DNA of 64,000 nt from Croceitalea marina (GTDB lineage: Bacteria > Bacteroidota > Bacteroidia > Flavobacteriales > Flavobacteriaceae): contig NZ_JBHULB010000077.1 of assembly GCF_042684265.1 (NCBI RefSeq), positions 14,046-78,045 on the forward strand. Direction: 5' to 3'. Positions 18,258 to 28,967 of the stretch are shown here, in pieces. The notes under the pieces are model-generated. The model made no database searches, was not told the origin of the DNA, and worked only from the letters and a program-made list of their open reading frames with translations. Made by a program: the position numbers and the translations under genes. Positions within the stretch are counted from its first letter, which is position 1; each line of letters starts with the position of its first letter.

Positions 18258-19378
18258 TGATTTTTCGGGATAAGCTTGTAAATACCTTTTCCTTCAACAC
18301 TCACATAGATAAAACCATCAGGCCCTTGTCTTACGTTTCTGACCCTTCCCAAACCATCTAGCAACTTTTCTCTATAGACTACCTTGTTGTTTCTTAGTTC
18401 CAACCTTTCCAAATATTGAAAGGCCAAAGAACCGACCAATAGGCTTCCTTTCCAACCTTTGTATTTTTCAGATGTTACAAATGTCATACCGCTCGGGGCT
18501 ATGGATGGGGTCCATTGGTACAGTGGTTGTTCCATTCCGGGTCTAGAGGTCTCATCTGTTATTTTTGTCCCAACGTAGTTGATTCCGTAGGTAATAATTG
18601 GCCAACCATAATTTCTACCTTTTTTGATAATATTTATTTCATCACCACCCCTAGGGCCGTGTTCGTGGTTCCAAATGTCTCCGGTTATAGGATTTTTAAC
18701 CAAGCCTTGCGGATTTCGGTGCCCATAACTGTAAATAGCTTTTTTTGCCCCCTTTTCGCCTATGAATGGATTGTCGTTTGGAATTCGACCATCATCATGA
18801 ATTCGGTATATTTTGCCGCCGTCTCTGGTAATATCCTGAGGGTTTACATCCCTGTTGCCCCTGTCCCCAATTGAAAAATAGAGAAAACCGGCATCATCAA
18901 ACTCTAGCCGAGAGCCCCAATGCTGCCCTTTAGTAGTATTGGGTACTCCTTTATAGAGTATTTCTTTAGCAACCAGTTCATTGTTTTTTAGCTTGGCACG
19001 CATGATGGCTGTATTTCCACCATTCCCATCGCCATCAGATGAAGAATACGAAAAGTAGATCCATCCATTATTCTCATAATCTGGATGTAGTTCAATATCT
19101 AAAAATCCACCTTGACCACGCTCGTAAATATTCGGTAACCCCTGAATTTGTGTCTTTTCTCCATCTTTAACCAAAATGAGCTTTCCACTCTTTTCTGTGA
19201 TTAAAATGCTATTTTTTGAAGGAAATACCATACCCCATGGGTTTTGTATTCCTTCAATGATTAATTCCTCTGAAAATGAGTTAGTTACGGGGTTTTTAAT
19301 GGTTTTATCCGTTGTCTGAGCACAAGATTGAGTGAGCAGTACAACGAAAAAATAGAGACAAATTGGGTGGTTTTTCAT
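18254..19378 (-). CDS. PQQ-dependent glucose/sorbosone dehydrogenase-type lipoprotein
   Basis: A 374-residue six-bladed beta-propeller protein of the GSDH family: NPWGMVFPSKNSILITEKSG, RGQGGFLDIELHPDY, HWGSRLEFD, YSYGHRNPQGL, NHEHGPRGGDEINI and YGWPIITYG. The N-terminus has a lipoprotein-like signal ending LLTQSCAQ. The family oxidises sugars with PQQ or acts as a related aldose dehydrogenase. Overlap with the cytochrome c gene supports periplasmic oxidation coupled to the respiratory chain. No PQQ biosynthesis genes are in the window. Confidence 0.9.
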   Translation of the reverse strand: MKNHPICLYFFVVLLTQSCAQTTDKTIKNPVTNSFSEELIIEGIQNPWGMVFPSKNSILITEKSGKLILVKDGEKTQIQGLPNIYERGQGGFLDIELHPDYENNGWIYFSYSSSDGDGNGGNTAIMRAKLKNNELVAKEILYKGVPNTTKGQHWGSRLEFDDAGFLYFSIGDRGNRDVNPQDITRDGGKIYRIHDDGRIPNDNPFIGEKGAKKAIYSYGHRNPQGLVKNPITGDIWNHEHGPRGGDEINIIKKGRNYGWPIITYGINYVGTKITDETSRPGMEQPLYQWTPSIAPSGMTFVTSEKYKGWKGSLLVGSLAFQYLERLELRNNKVVYREKLLDGLGRVRNVRQGPDGFIYVSVEGKGIYKLIPKNQ

Positions 19379-19538
19379 AATTTTAACGTTCTATGGATAC
19401 TTTTTATAGTTAAAACGTAGTTATAAAGGTACCAAACTAGTGACTAATTGTATAAAATAGATTTTATTGTTTAGAAAATTATAAACTAAGAATGTAAGAT
19501 CCCAAATCTAACTATTCTACCTTAACCTAAATTGACCT

Positions 19539-22500
19539 ATGCTGCCCCAAACCACAAGGCGTCTTTTGTATGCCGTGCTATTGATACTGTTATCGGTAGG
19601 CACCATTTCTGCGGTTGCAAAAAACAATATCCCCACATTTTTTGATGCATTAACTTCTAAAGTTGAAAAAACTGAAGAACAGTCTGTAGCATTAGAGAGA
19701 GCTACAACTTATTATAAGTCTGAAGTTAGTACTGCGTCTGCTCCAATGTTTACTACTATTGTTCAAGGAGCTGATGAAGAAGTAGCCTGTAGTAACAATG
19801 GTTTTACCATAGCCCGTTTTAACTTATGTGGTGATTCAGATGATAGAACGATATCACTTTCAGGAGGACCTTATGGTTCGGTAGAATGGCAAATTTTAGG
19901 AGGTTCGTGTTCACCTGATATCAATGAAGATTGCCCGAATACAACGACCTCTTGTTATTCAACCGTTAGCACATCTCAAACTTTTAATATCGATGCAAGT
20001 TCGATTCCTGCTGCTTCTGGCGCAGAGTTTCGAGTTATTGCCGACGGAGCACAATACTTTTTTAAAGTGAAGAAAAGTACTATTACCCAAACTCATGTTA
20101 AAAGAGATTTTATTTGCGGAGTAGACGGACGAATACAGATAACAAACCTTTCTAGTTCATACGAATACAGTATTGATGGAGGCGCCAATTGGCAGACTTC
20201 ACCAATATTTGATGGTTTAGCTCCCGCCACCTACAATATTACAGCACGTTTACAGAATACACCCAACACTTGTGAATACCCGTATGACCCAATAGTTATT
20301 GAACAGTTGGATATTAGTATGGACGTCGAGTTCGTTGATGCACAATGTTTTGGAGATACAGGTAGTATTACGGTAATGGTTAATGATGTGCCAGGCCCTT
20401 ATAAGTATACCTTATTAGACGAAAATGGGGTTCCTCAAGAATTCACCACCTTCATTACGACCAATCCATATACTTTTAGTGCTGTTGGTTTTGGCACTTA
20501 TAGTGTACAGGTTGAAACTCAACAATGTATGGGTGACCCTGGAAATGGAATACCGCCACCTAGGCAAAATTTAGATATTAATGGCAATCCTATCAGTATT
20601 GGTGATGGTATAACGCCATTATCGGCTTCAACCGAGGTTAACGAAAGTTTAAGCGCTGAACCTTCATGCGGAGCGACGAGTGTAGCTATAATTGTTCGGG
20701 CATCTGGTGGTTCTGCTCCATATACGTTCACTGTAAGTGATGGTGGTACTTCTGCAGGATCCTTTACAACTGAGACGACATATACCGTAAACACTGCGGG
20801 TAGTTATGATTTCGAAATCACTGACGCTAATGGTTGTACCATAGATGCTTCCGCAAATGTTGTTGAACTAACCCCACCTGATGTTACTGCTAGTGGAATA
20901 GACGGCACTTGTACTAACGGAGGTGCTAAATTGGATATTAACGTAGTTGATGGAAAAGGATATAATCTATCATTTAGGGCTACCCCAACAGACCCTTGGA
21001 GTACTGATCCTTTATTGACTGTTCCTGCAGGTACGTATGCAAATATTGAAGTAAGATACCAACAAGGTAGTTTCGATTGTATTTATACGATACCGACTTC
21101 TGTAACCGTGAATTCCGTAGGTACAATTAGCGGTAACGCAGTTAAAATAGCTGATAGAACTTGTGATGGAAGTGGTGGAACAGTAGGTGGAATAATTGAG
21201 TTTCAAGGTCCTTTTTCAGGAGGCTCCGGTAGTGGTTATACGTTTAGTATTTCTGGTGATAGCCCATCGAACTTTACAACCCAAACGCTTTACAATAATT
21301 TAGCCCCGGGTACGTACACGCCAATAATTAGAGATGGTGGGGGCTGCCGCTTAGAGTTGACACCGATTACAATATTAGATATTGATCCTCCAACGGCGTT
21401 GGCTTTCGTGCAAAGTGATACCAACTGTTCGGCCGGAACATCTGATGTGCAGCTAACGGCAACAAGCACGAATCCTATTGTGAGATATGAAATTATAAGC
21501 CCAGCTTATTTGGATAATGGAACAAACGATACGTTTGATGATATAAATGTGAACACTGCCTATGAATTTAGGGTAACAGATGACCAAGGTTGTACCTATA
21601 CGGACAGTTTCACACCAGCTGTAATCAGTTCTATCCGCGCTAGGGTTAAATCTGGCGGAGATTTAAATGTTTGCACCGGGGCGGCTGATGGTGATGGTAC
21701 TTTTATCATCGACGGTTTTGCGAATAATTATACCTTTAATATTGATGGTGGTACCGAGAGTGCCCCCCAAAGTGATTTGGAGGTTGATTTAAATGGCTTG
21801 GCCGCCGGCAGCTACGTAATTACCGTAACTGATGCTGATACAGGTTGTCAAGATATGGCAACACTAACGGTTCAAGAGCCTACAACTCCCTTAACGCTAA
21901 CAGGTAATGTAACACCAATGAGTTGTGCAAATGGCAATATTGGTCGAGTTATTGCTAGTGCAACAGGTGGTTGGGGAAGCTATAATTATACATTGACTTA
22001 CCCATTAGGAACTGTTGTTGGACCGCAATCTGGAGTTACTTTTGGAGGTTTAACCGAAACAGGTACCTATACTTTGGATGTTGAGGATGCTGAAGGATGT
22101 GCGGATACATTTACATTTGATTTAACTCCTTTAGATGCCCCCGTAATAGATTATGATGCAACAGCTTCAGATTTATGTTTTGAACCAGTAGCAGGAGCTA
22201 CTCTTGGTGTACAAGTAACTACTGATGGTACTGCCGGTGCACCTTATGAATATCGAATAAATGGAGGAGCGTGGCAACCAAGTCCAGTTTTTTCAGGACT
22301 TTCTCCTGGTAATTACATTGTTGAGGTAAGAGATGCTAATAATTGTGGTGATACGATAAGCCTTAGTGTAAATCCTCAACTGCGGGTAAGTGCGAGTTTA
22401 GTGGCAGAAATACCTTGTGGAGGAGGAGATGGTACAATTCAAGTACAAGTGAATGGAGGTTATACAACCGGGGCTGGAATAAAACAATATGAAGTAAGTG

Positions 22501-25500
22501 CTGATAACGGTGCCACATTTGGAACGCCCATTCCATTGACCGCAACAAGTTTTACTTATGATACGAATGCACCCGGAACATATATTTTTAGAGTTACTGA
22601 TAACGAAGGATGTGTTGCTGAGTCCAATCCGTTTGTACTAGAACCACCCGTCAATATTGATCCTGCTTCAGCAGAAGTTTTTCCACCGGTTTGTGGAGAG
22701 ACAAACAGTGGTAGGGCTATTATTACCCCAGATGCTACAAGTGGCGTAGCACCGTATGAAATCAGTTTTGATGGTGGCGCTTTTTCAAGTCAAACAAACT
22801 TTTCAAATTTAAATCAAGGGCAGACTTACAGCTATATAGTAAGAGATGCAAGAGGGTGTGAAACGATACCTCAAAATTTAACCATTCCGAATGCAGGAAC
22901 TGCTCCTGATGCCACCGTTGGCGTTATTGATGCAGTCTGTAATGCTGCCACGGATGTTATTGGAGGACAGATAGATGTTACCGCGGTAACCGGTGGCTCA
23001 CCAGACTTCACCTATGTATTACAAGATCAGTTTGGGGTAGAAATAGAAAGAATAGGACCGACATCTAGCACAACGCCCAGCTTTACAAATGTTCCTGTTG
23101 GTTCATATACTGTTTTTACCATTGATAGAAACGGTTGTATCGACCAAGATCAAGTAACGGTTGATGATGGCGATTTAGATGTTATACCAGATGCGATAAC
23201 TCCAATAACATGTGACCCAGGTGGTTTTACAAATACGGTTACCATTGTCGGCGGTGTTGGGCCATTCGATATCAGATTGGTTACTGATCCGCCTAGTACT
23301 TTTGTTCCGGTTAATCTTCCCCCCGATAGGCATACTTTTACTGGATTGCAATATGGGGTATCTTATACAGTAGAGGTTTTTGATAATGGCACGGGTTGTA
23401 CACATATAGAAACTATAGACCCAATTGACGGACCTTCACCACTTGATGTTACCGCGGTTTCAACTCCTGGTTTCTGTGATGCTTCACGAAATGGACAATT
23501 GGAATATACCATTACTGGGTTTGCCCCCGGTGATGATTTACTGATTGAAGTTTATAATGTAGATGACGGTAGTCTGTTAACTTCTGAGAACCCGACAAAT
23601 GTGACCACCATTCCATATGTAAATACTTTTGATACGCTGCCAGGCAATTATCAGGTGATTGTGACCAACCAAACCGATAATTGTAATGATGGAGCTTTAG
23701 TAACAATTGATAGAAATTTACCTGCTATATTTATCTTATCCGAAGAGCCTGCGAACTGTAATGCAGACGGACAGATAACCGTAGTTGGTTCTGGCGGGGC
23801 CGGTGGACCATATGAATTTGCCTTTGGTGCGACAGGTTTTGATCCAACAGGTTTATATTCGAGCACTACAACATATACCGGAGCGGCAGGAAGCTATGAT
23901 ATTTACGTTAGAGATGCTGCCGGTTGTACTTCATTTGATATCGCAACCATAATTCAGCAGCAGGCTGCCCCTGTACTTAATACTCCAGTGGTAGACAACC
24001 AATGCGATGTAACCGCAACAGTCTTCCAAATTACTGTTAGTACACCAAATACAACGGATACCCCTCGTTTCACAATTAACGGTACAACCCAACTTGGTAC
24101 TTTAAACGGAGCGGTTTATGAGGCAACATTTACGGTCAATACGCCAGGAGATTATAATGTGTTTTTAGAAGATGCCGACGGATGTTCAAGTACCGGTATC
24201 GCCCAAGTATTTGAATTTTTATCCGCATCGGGCGGTTTTTCGGTAGAACCTTCTTGTAATAATACAGACGGTACAATAACAGTTACCACAAATGGTGGTA
24301 GTGGTAACTTTACCTATGAATTAAGAGATGGTGCAAGCAATCCGACCGGAAATACAACGGGAGCCATAACGGGTATTTTTACTGGTGTAGGTCCTGGAGA
24401 TTATGAAGTTATGGTAACCGATGATATTGCTAACGACGGAAGTATATTTTGTCCGTTTTTAGTAGACGGAATTACTTTGGAGGCAGCGACACCTCCAGTT
24501 ATTGCCTCAATCATTGAAGAAGATATTACCTGTAATGGCGATGATAACGGAAGTATTGATGTTATTCTTGCTGCTGGAACCGATGTTGATAATCCTATTA
24601 CATACACTTTATATGAAACTGGTACAGCAACTGTTGTACAGCAGAATAATTCAGGGTCATTCTCAGGTTTGGTGCCCGATAGCTATGATGTAGAAATAGT
24701 TACGGCAAGAAATTGCGCTACAAGACAAAATAACATCGAAATAGAAGAGCCACCTACATTTTCTATTACAGCAAGTGCTCCAGATTTCAATTGCGAGCCA
24801 GGTACAAATACCTATAGTTCTACCATTATTACCGCCACCATAGTAAATCCGGGTACGGCTACAGGCGGATACCAGTATAGTATTACTGGTTTTGAGAACT
24901 ACCAGGCCAGTAATACATTTGAAATAATTGATAATGGTTCGCCACAGAACATTACGGTATATGCTATAGATGGCAATGGATGTCAAACGACTTTTACCTT
25001 GCCCACAATTAATCCGCCTACCGATGTAGTACCATCCTTAAGTGTAGAAAGTGTCTTGGATTGTGCTAATCCGGAAAGGGTTAGAATAGATGTTACGGGC
25101 ACTACTAATTTTACCATTGTGACCAATTCGGTGACATCGGTAGCAAATGTAGATGTAGTTGGTGCATCATTTGGTTTTGTTGATTTACCTGATGCAGGAG
25201 ATTATCTGATTGAGATTATTGATAATATCGGCGGTTGTACCTATCCGTTACCTAAGCATGAAGTTGAAAATCCAATTATACCTTCAATTCTAATTGCTGA
25301 AGCCCAACCCGTACGTTGTGCTGTGCCAGGTAATGATGGTGAAATGTCAATCGAAGTTACCGACTACACCGGAACATATGCTTATGAAGTATTCGCTGTA
25401 GATAATCTTGGAAACGAGACTACTACCGGTATAACAGGTAATTTAGATACAACTAATAATCCAGAAACAATAACAGGGCTTACAGGTGGTAATTTTGTAG

Positions 25501-28025
25501 TAAGAATAACTTCAACCCAAGATCCATTTTGTACTAATGTCAGTAATTTGACTACGATCAGAACGCCTAATGGACCTTTAGTACCCAGTGCCATAGAAAT
25601 TGGAAATGTTAGTTGTGCCGATAATGCAGGTAAGATAGAGGCAAACTTGACTGGAGGTTGGGATGTTTCTCCATATGCATACCGCCTTTTATTGGATTCA
25701 GATAATGACACGACCTATGAAACCGAGGTATTCACTTGGGGTACGGTCAACGAATTTGAAAATTTAGCTAGTGGTAATTATCGTGTAGAATATAGAGATA
25801 TCGAAAGTTGTGATGCCTTTTTTGATATTACTTTGGATGCGATCCTACCGATTCAAGCAGGTATACGCGAACCACAAGCTTTGGTATGTCCAGATGGTAA
25901 TAATGCGGTTTTAGAAGCTTTTGACCCAACAACCGGTGATGTGCTGACTGCATTGGCCGGTGCCACTGGTGGAGTACCAGGTGCAGGTTACAAATATCAA
26001 CTGATTTATTTAGGCAGTAATGATATCACCGATGAGATTTCACGTAGCGGATTGCAAGATTCACCAACTTTTACTGGAGCTGGAGGAGGTTTTATAAGTC
26101 AAGGATGGTATGCCATAGAGGTATCCTCGAGTTTCGGATGCGCCGGAGTAACCATTCCTTATTATGTTGATCCGCCGCCGCCGATTATTCCAAATTTAGT
26201 TCAGGTTCAAGCCCCGGGATGTGGTGGCCTAGGTCAGATGCGTTTGACCATCGAAAACCCAGAAGCAGGTTTTGAGTATGAATATAGACTCACAGATATT
26301 GCTGGCGGAAACATAGCCGATCCTTTTATTCGAATGGAAGATTCAGCAGGTAATGCTGCTACTTTTGTCATAATCGATGGCGGGCCAAGTTTCTATCAGT
26401 ATGAGGTTAGAAAAATTAACGCTACCAATACCTGTGGAGTAATCAATTCAAACGGATTAACACTAGTTGATGCGCAGGATATTGATTTGGTCGTGAATCA
26501 ACCAGATGATATTTCATGTGCTTCCGAAACCGATGGACGTATAGAATCTTTCTCTTCCGGAGGAGTAGGAAACAACACCTATACGCTTTATCTAGGTGAC
26601 CCGGTGGATGCATTTAACCCGTCAGCATCAGCGACTATAGTAGCTTCTAATGATTTTGGTACTTTTGAGGGACTTTCAGATGCTACCAACTACTACCTTG
26701 CCGTTACCAGTGGAACTACATGTCAAGATATTGAAGGGCCTTACGCGGTAACAAGACCGGCCCCAATTGTTTTTCAGGCCAACGCTACTTCAATAAGCTG
26801 TAGTGGTGAAAATGATGGTACGATAACCGTTGAGGTTACTAGTGGCGGAGAAGGTTTGCTACAATTTGCAATTGGCCCCAATTTTAATGAATTTTTTAGT
26901 GACCCAGACAATCCTACTACATATACTTTTGAGGATTTGGAAGGTGACGCAAACGGAAGAGAATATACTGTCCTAATACAAGACTCTCAGGGTTGCTCTG
27001 AATTAACAACAGTGATGGTCTATGAACCAGATGAGCTACAGATTTCTTCGGTAGAGACTCCTGAAATTTGTCTTGGTTTTGCCGATGGAACAGCCCAGTT
27101 GACCATAACAGGAGGTACACCTTTTGTTGATGCCAATGGAGTGACATATTACGAAACGAGTTTAAACTCAAATGACGATGCCGATTTCGTGCGTAATGAC
27201 AGTCTTCTCTTTGAGAACCTTTCAGGAGGTGAGACCTATGTGGTATTTGTGCGTGATGCGAATGGTTGTGCCGATAATATTGTAATACCTATTGAAATAG
27301 GGGTTGATATTATGGCAGAAGCTATTGTTGAATATGGCTGTGATGGAATTTTCCCGAATAGCACGGCGCGAGTAGAAATGCAAAATCAAGCTGCATTGGC
27401 AGAGGTATTATTTTCATTAGATGTCGATGATGTATCAGTAGCTTCTACTGAAAGAATGTGGGGTGATTTGCCGGCCGGTGACCATACCGTATATATCTAT
27501 CATCCAAACGGTTGTACGACCATGGTAGAATTTACAATCGATTTCTATGAACCTTTGATGCTTGAAGTTCAAAAAACAGGTCCAGATGAAATTACGGCAA
27601 TCGCCACTGGTGGTTTCGGCGGATACGAATATTTCTTCCAGGGCGAATCGATGGGATCGGATAATATATTTAACGTGAACATAGATACAACAATCAATGT
27701 TAGGGTTATTGATGAAAGAGGCTGTGTAGTTGAAATGGTCTTTCCTTTTGATTTTGATGGTATGGTAGATATACCTGGTTTCTTTACCCCGGATGGAGAT
27801 GGTTTAAACGACTCGTGGTATCCAAGAAATCGCGAATTCTTCCCGAACATAGAGGTAATCATCTACGACCGTTATGGTAGGGTAGTGGCAACACTAGATC
27901 AAGTTGATAAGTGGGATGGAAATTATGACGGAGCACCATTACCTACAGGAGACTACTGGTATGTTGTTAATGCCAACGATAACGAAAAACAACAGTATGT
28001 AGGTCATTTCACATTATATAGATAA
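19539..28025 (+). CDS. giant SprB-like cell-surface adhesin with T9SS type B sorting domain
   Basis: A 2828-residue exported protein. Residues 1-28 form a signal peptide (RRLLYAVLLILLSVGTISA). The bulk is a long series of beta-rich repeats of roughly 80-110 residues in the style of SprB repeats, with recurrent elements such as YSIDGG, TYTLDVED and a DxxGC near the end of each unit. The last ~85 residues (from GFFTPDGDGLNDSW to the terminal FTLYR) are the gliding-motility-associated C-terminal domain that acts as a T9SS type B secretion signal. SprB of Flavobacterium johnsoniae is a ~6500-residue gliding adhesin; this shorter relative could serve in gliding or surface adhesion. It lies alone, with 160 bp upstream and tRNA-Pro downstream. 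Confidence 0.92.
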   Translation: MLPQTTRRLLYAVLLILLSVGTISAVAKNNIPTFFDALTSKVEKTEEQSVALERATTYYKSEVSTASAPMFTTIVQGADEEVACSNNGFTIARFNLCGDSDDRTISLSGGPYGSVEWQILGGSCSPDINEDCPNTTTSCYSTVSTSQTFNIDASSIPAASGAEFRVIADGAQYFFKVKKSTITQTHVKRDFICGVDGRIQITNLSSSYEYSIDGGANWQTSPIFDGLAPATYNITARLQNTPNTCEYPYDPIVIEQLDISMDVEFVDAQCFGDTGSITVMVNDVPGPYKYTLLDENGVPQEFTTFITTNPYTFSAVGFGTYSVQVETQQCMGDPGNGIPPPRQNLDINGNPISIGDGITPLSASTEVNESLSAEPSCGATSVAIIVRASGGSAPYTFTVSDGGTSAGSFTTETTYTVNTAGSYDFEITDANGCTIDASANVVELTPPDVTASGIDGTCTNGGAKLDINVVDGKGYNLSFRATPTDPWSTDPLLTVPAGTYANIEVRYQQGSFDCIYTIPTSVTVNSVGTISGNAVKIADRTCDGSGGTVGGIIEFQGPFSGGSGSGYTFSISGDSPSNFTTQTLYNNLAPGTYTPIIRDGGGCRLELTPITILDIDPPTALAFVQSDTNCSAGTSDVQLTATSTNPIVRYEIISPAYLDNGTNDTFDDINVNTAYEFRVTDDQGCTYTDSFTPAVISSIRARVKSGGDLNVCTGAADGDGTFIIDGFANNYTFNIDGGTESAPQSDLEVDLNGLAAGSYVITVTDADTGCQDMATLTVQEPTTPLTLTGNVTPMSCANGNIGRVIASATGGWGSYNYTLTYPLGTVVGPQSGVTFGGLTETGTYTLDVEDAEGCADTFTFDLTPLDAPVIDYDATASDLCFEPVAGATLGVQVTTDGTAGAPYEYRINGGAWQPSPVFSGLSPGNYIVEVRDANNCGDTISLSVNPQLRVSASLVAEIPCGGGDGTIQVQVNGGYTTGAGIKQYEVSADNGATFGTPIPLTATSFTYDTNAPGTYIFRVTDNEGCVAESNPFVLEPPVNIDPASAEVFPPVCGETNSGRAIITPDATSGVAPYEISFDGGAFSSQTNFSNLNQGQTYSYIVRDARGCETIPQNLTIPNAGTAPDATVGVIDAVCNAATDVIGGQIDVTAVTGGSPDFTYVLQDQFGVEIERIGPTSSTTPSFTNVPVGSYTVFTIDRNGCIDQDQVTVDDGDLDVIPDAITPITCDPGGFTNTVTIVGGVGPFDIRLVTDPPSTFVPVNLPPDRHTFTGLQYGVSYTVEVFDNGTGCTHIETIDPIDGPSPLDVTAVSTPGFCDASRNGQLEYTITGFAPGDDLLIEVYNVDDGSLLTSENPTNVTTIPYVNTFDTLPGNYQVIVTNQTDNCNDGALVTIDRNLPAIFILSEEPANCNADGQITVVGSGGAGGPYEFAFGATGFDPTGLYSSTTTYTGAAGSYDIYVRDAAGCTSFDIATIIQQQAAPVLNTPVVDNQCDVTATVFQITVSTPNTTDTPRFTINGTTQLGTLNGAVYEATFTVNTPGDYNVFLEDADGCSSTGIAQVFEFLSASGGFSVEPSCNNTDGTITVTTNGGSGNFTYELRDGASNPTGNTTGAITGIFTGVGPGDYEVMVTDDIANDGSIFCPFLVDGITLEAATPPVIASIIEEDITCNGDDNGSIDVILAAGTDVDNPITYTLYETGTATVVQQNNSGSFSGLVPDSYDVEIVTARNCATRQNNIEIEEPPTFSITASAPDFNCEPGTNTYSSTIITATIVNPGTATGGYQYSITGFENYQASNTFEIIDNGSPQNITVYAIDGNGCQTTFTLPTINPPTDVVPSLSVESVLDCANPERVRIDVTGTTNFTIVTNSVTSVANVDVVGASFGFVDLPDAGDYLIEIIDNIGGCTYPLPKHEVENPIIPSILIAEAQPVRCAVPGNDGEMSIEVTDYTGTYAYEVFAVDNLGNETTTGITGNLDTTNNPETITGLTGGNFVVRITSTQDPFCTNVSNLTTIRTPNGPLVPSAIEIGNVSCADNAGKIEANLTGGWDVSPYAYRLLLDSDNDTTYETEVFTWGTVNEFENLASGNYRVEYRDIESCDAFFDITLDAILPIQAGIREPQALVCPDGNNAVLEAFDPTTGDVLTALAGATGGVPGAGYKYQLIYLGSNDITDEISRSGLQDSPTFTGAGGGFISQGWYAIEVSSSFGCAGVTIPYYVDPPPPIIPNLVQVQAPGCGGLGQMRLTIENPEAGFEYEYRLTDIAGGNIADPFIRMEDSAGNAATFVIIDGGPSFYQYEVRKINATNTCGVINSNGLTLVDAQDIDLVVNQPDDISCASETDGRIESFSSGGVGNNTYTLYLGDPVDAFNPSASATIVASNDFGTFEGLSDATNYYLAVTSGTTCQDIEGPYAVTRPAPIVFQANATSISCSGENDGTITVEVTSGGEGLLQFAIGPNFNEFFSDPDNPTTYTFEDLEGDANGREYTVLIQDSQGCSELTTVMVYEPDELQISSVETPEICLGFADGTAQLTITGGTPFVDANGVTYYETSLNSNDDADFVRNDSLLFENLSGGETYVVFVRDANGCADNIVIPIEIGVDIMAEAIVEYGCDGIFPNSTARVEMQNQAALAEVLFSLDVDDVSVASTERMWGDLPAGDHTVYIYHPNGCTTMVEFTIDFYEPLMLEVQKTGPDEITAIATGGFGGYEYFFQGESMGSDNIFNVNIDTTINVRVIDERGCVVEMVFPFDFDGMVDIPGFFTPDGDGLNDSWYPRNREFFPNIEVIIYDRYGRVVATLDQVDKWDGNYDGAPLPTGDYWYVVNANDNEKQQYVGHFTLYR

Positions 28026-28665
28026 TTCTTTAAATGAAGTAACAATACAAGGTTTTAAAATTACCGTTTAAGTGATATTTTATACATTTCATATAAAAAC
28101 TTAACTGTTGTCTAATACTTTTGATTTATTTTGTAGGACAATACCTATAAATTAATTTAGCGACAATCTGCTTTAATGAAAAATAACTTATCCAAAGCCT
28201 CGCCTTCATTCTTGTTTGAAGAAAATACCAAAGTTTGTAAAGATTCATTGATTACACTTAATTTAATCCTCAATGGATTGGCTAGTGAAAAAAACCATAT
28301 CAAATTAATTACCATACCCTTTTGATGAGTTATTCGCTTTGGCAAGGCACCGACCTTGATGAATTTTGTCATAAACAAGCATTAAGTTATTTTTTATTTC
28401 ATCCTCAAAACGATTCTGAAGTTGCCCGAGAAGCGCTTTTTATTGAAATAAGGGAATTTCTTGCTGGGTTTTCGAAAGTATAGAAACCGAACTATTCTTT
28501 CTATAATTTTATCAATAAAGGTTTCACTTTAAATAGTTATTTTTGCCTTCTTAATTTTGGAAAGTGGCCACTTGATTTTATTCAAGATAAACTGCACCAC
28601 AGTGCATTCGGGGTGAGTTTAAAAGCCGCAGCACTTAACTTTGTTAAGTGATATTTAATTTATTT
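28026..28665. other. 640-bp intergenic region between the adhesin gene and tRNA-Pro
   Basis: No confident gene. Two tiny ORFs linked by TGATG lie on the plus strand: 28176-28325 (49 aa, MKNNLSKASPSFLF...) and 28325-28483 (52 aa, MSYSLWQGTDLDEFCHKQ...). I recognise neither; they could be real small proteins or a decayed gene. A TAnnTTTG promoter word (28538-28545), a 12-bp palindrome AAGTGGCCACTT (28562-28573) and a hairpin CACTTAAC/GTTAAGTG (28632-28650) precede the tRNA and may belong to its leader. Confidence 0.4.
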
Positions 28666-28743
<78 letters not shown>

Positions 28744-28767
28744 GACTATTTTCATATAGTTGCAGAA

Positions 28768-28793
28768 CGTTGCAAATCACCTGATTTGCAACG
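28768..28793 (+). terminator. terminator-like hairpin downstream of tRNA-Pro, inside element 1
   Basis: A perfect 12-bp stem, CGTTGCAAATCA and TGATTTGCAACG separated by CC, is followed by TTTTATGTTTTT. Because it lies inside the element it must have replaced the original tRNA terminator on integration. Confidence 0.75.
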
Positions 28794-28849
28794 TTTTATG
28801 TTTTTAGGGGTATCAAATGAAACCCAAAGAAAGCATAAGAAAACACCGC

Positions 28850-28862
28850 GTTGGTGTCCTAA
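28850..28862 (+). repeat. 13-bp subterminal repeat, left copy (candidate integrase arm site)
   Basis: GTTGGTGTCCTAA, 109 bp inside the left att core. The identical sequence is at 43704-43716, 69 bp inside the right core. The position and same orientation fit arm-type integrase or excisionase binding sites. Confidence 0.55.
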
Positions 28863-28967
28863 TCGGGAATTGCAACCCATCTAATTTTTTGTACATTGAA
28901 GTAGCTTTAGAAGGTATTTTACTTTGTGTTTTTTACCATTTTATTTATGAACTAAAAGCTATGTATT

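Noticed and set aside
19539..28025. Repeated units that might suggest a CRISPR or DNA repeat array
   Set aside because: The repeats are diverged protein modules within one long reading frame; no regular direct DNA repeats with spacers occur.
28157..28378. 73-residue minus-strand ORF before tRNA-Pro
   Set aside because: It conflicts with two coupled plus-strand mini-ORFs and shows no family features; none of the three is secure.
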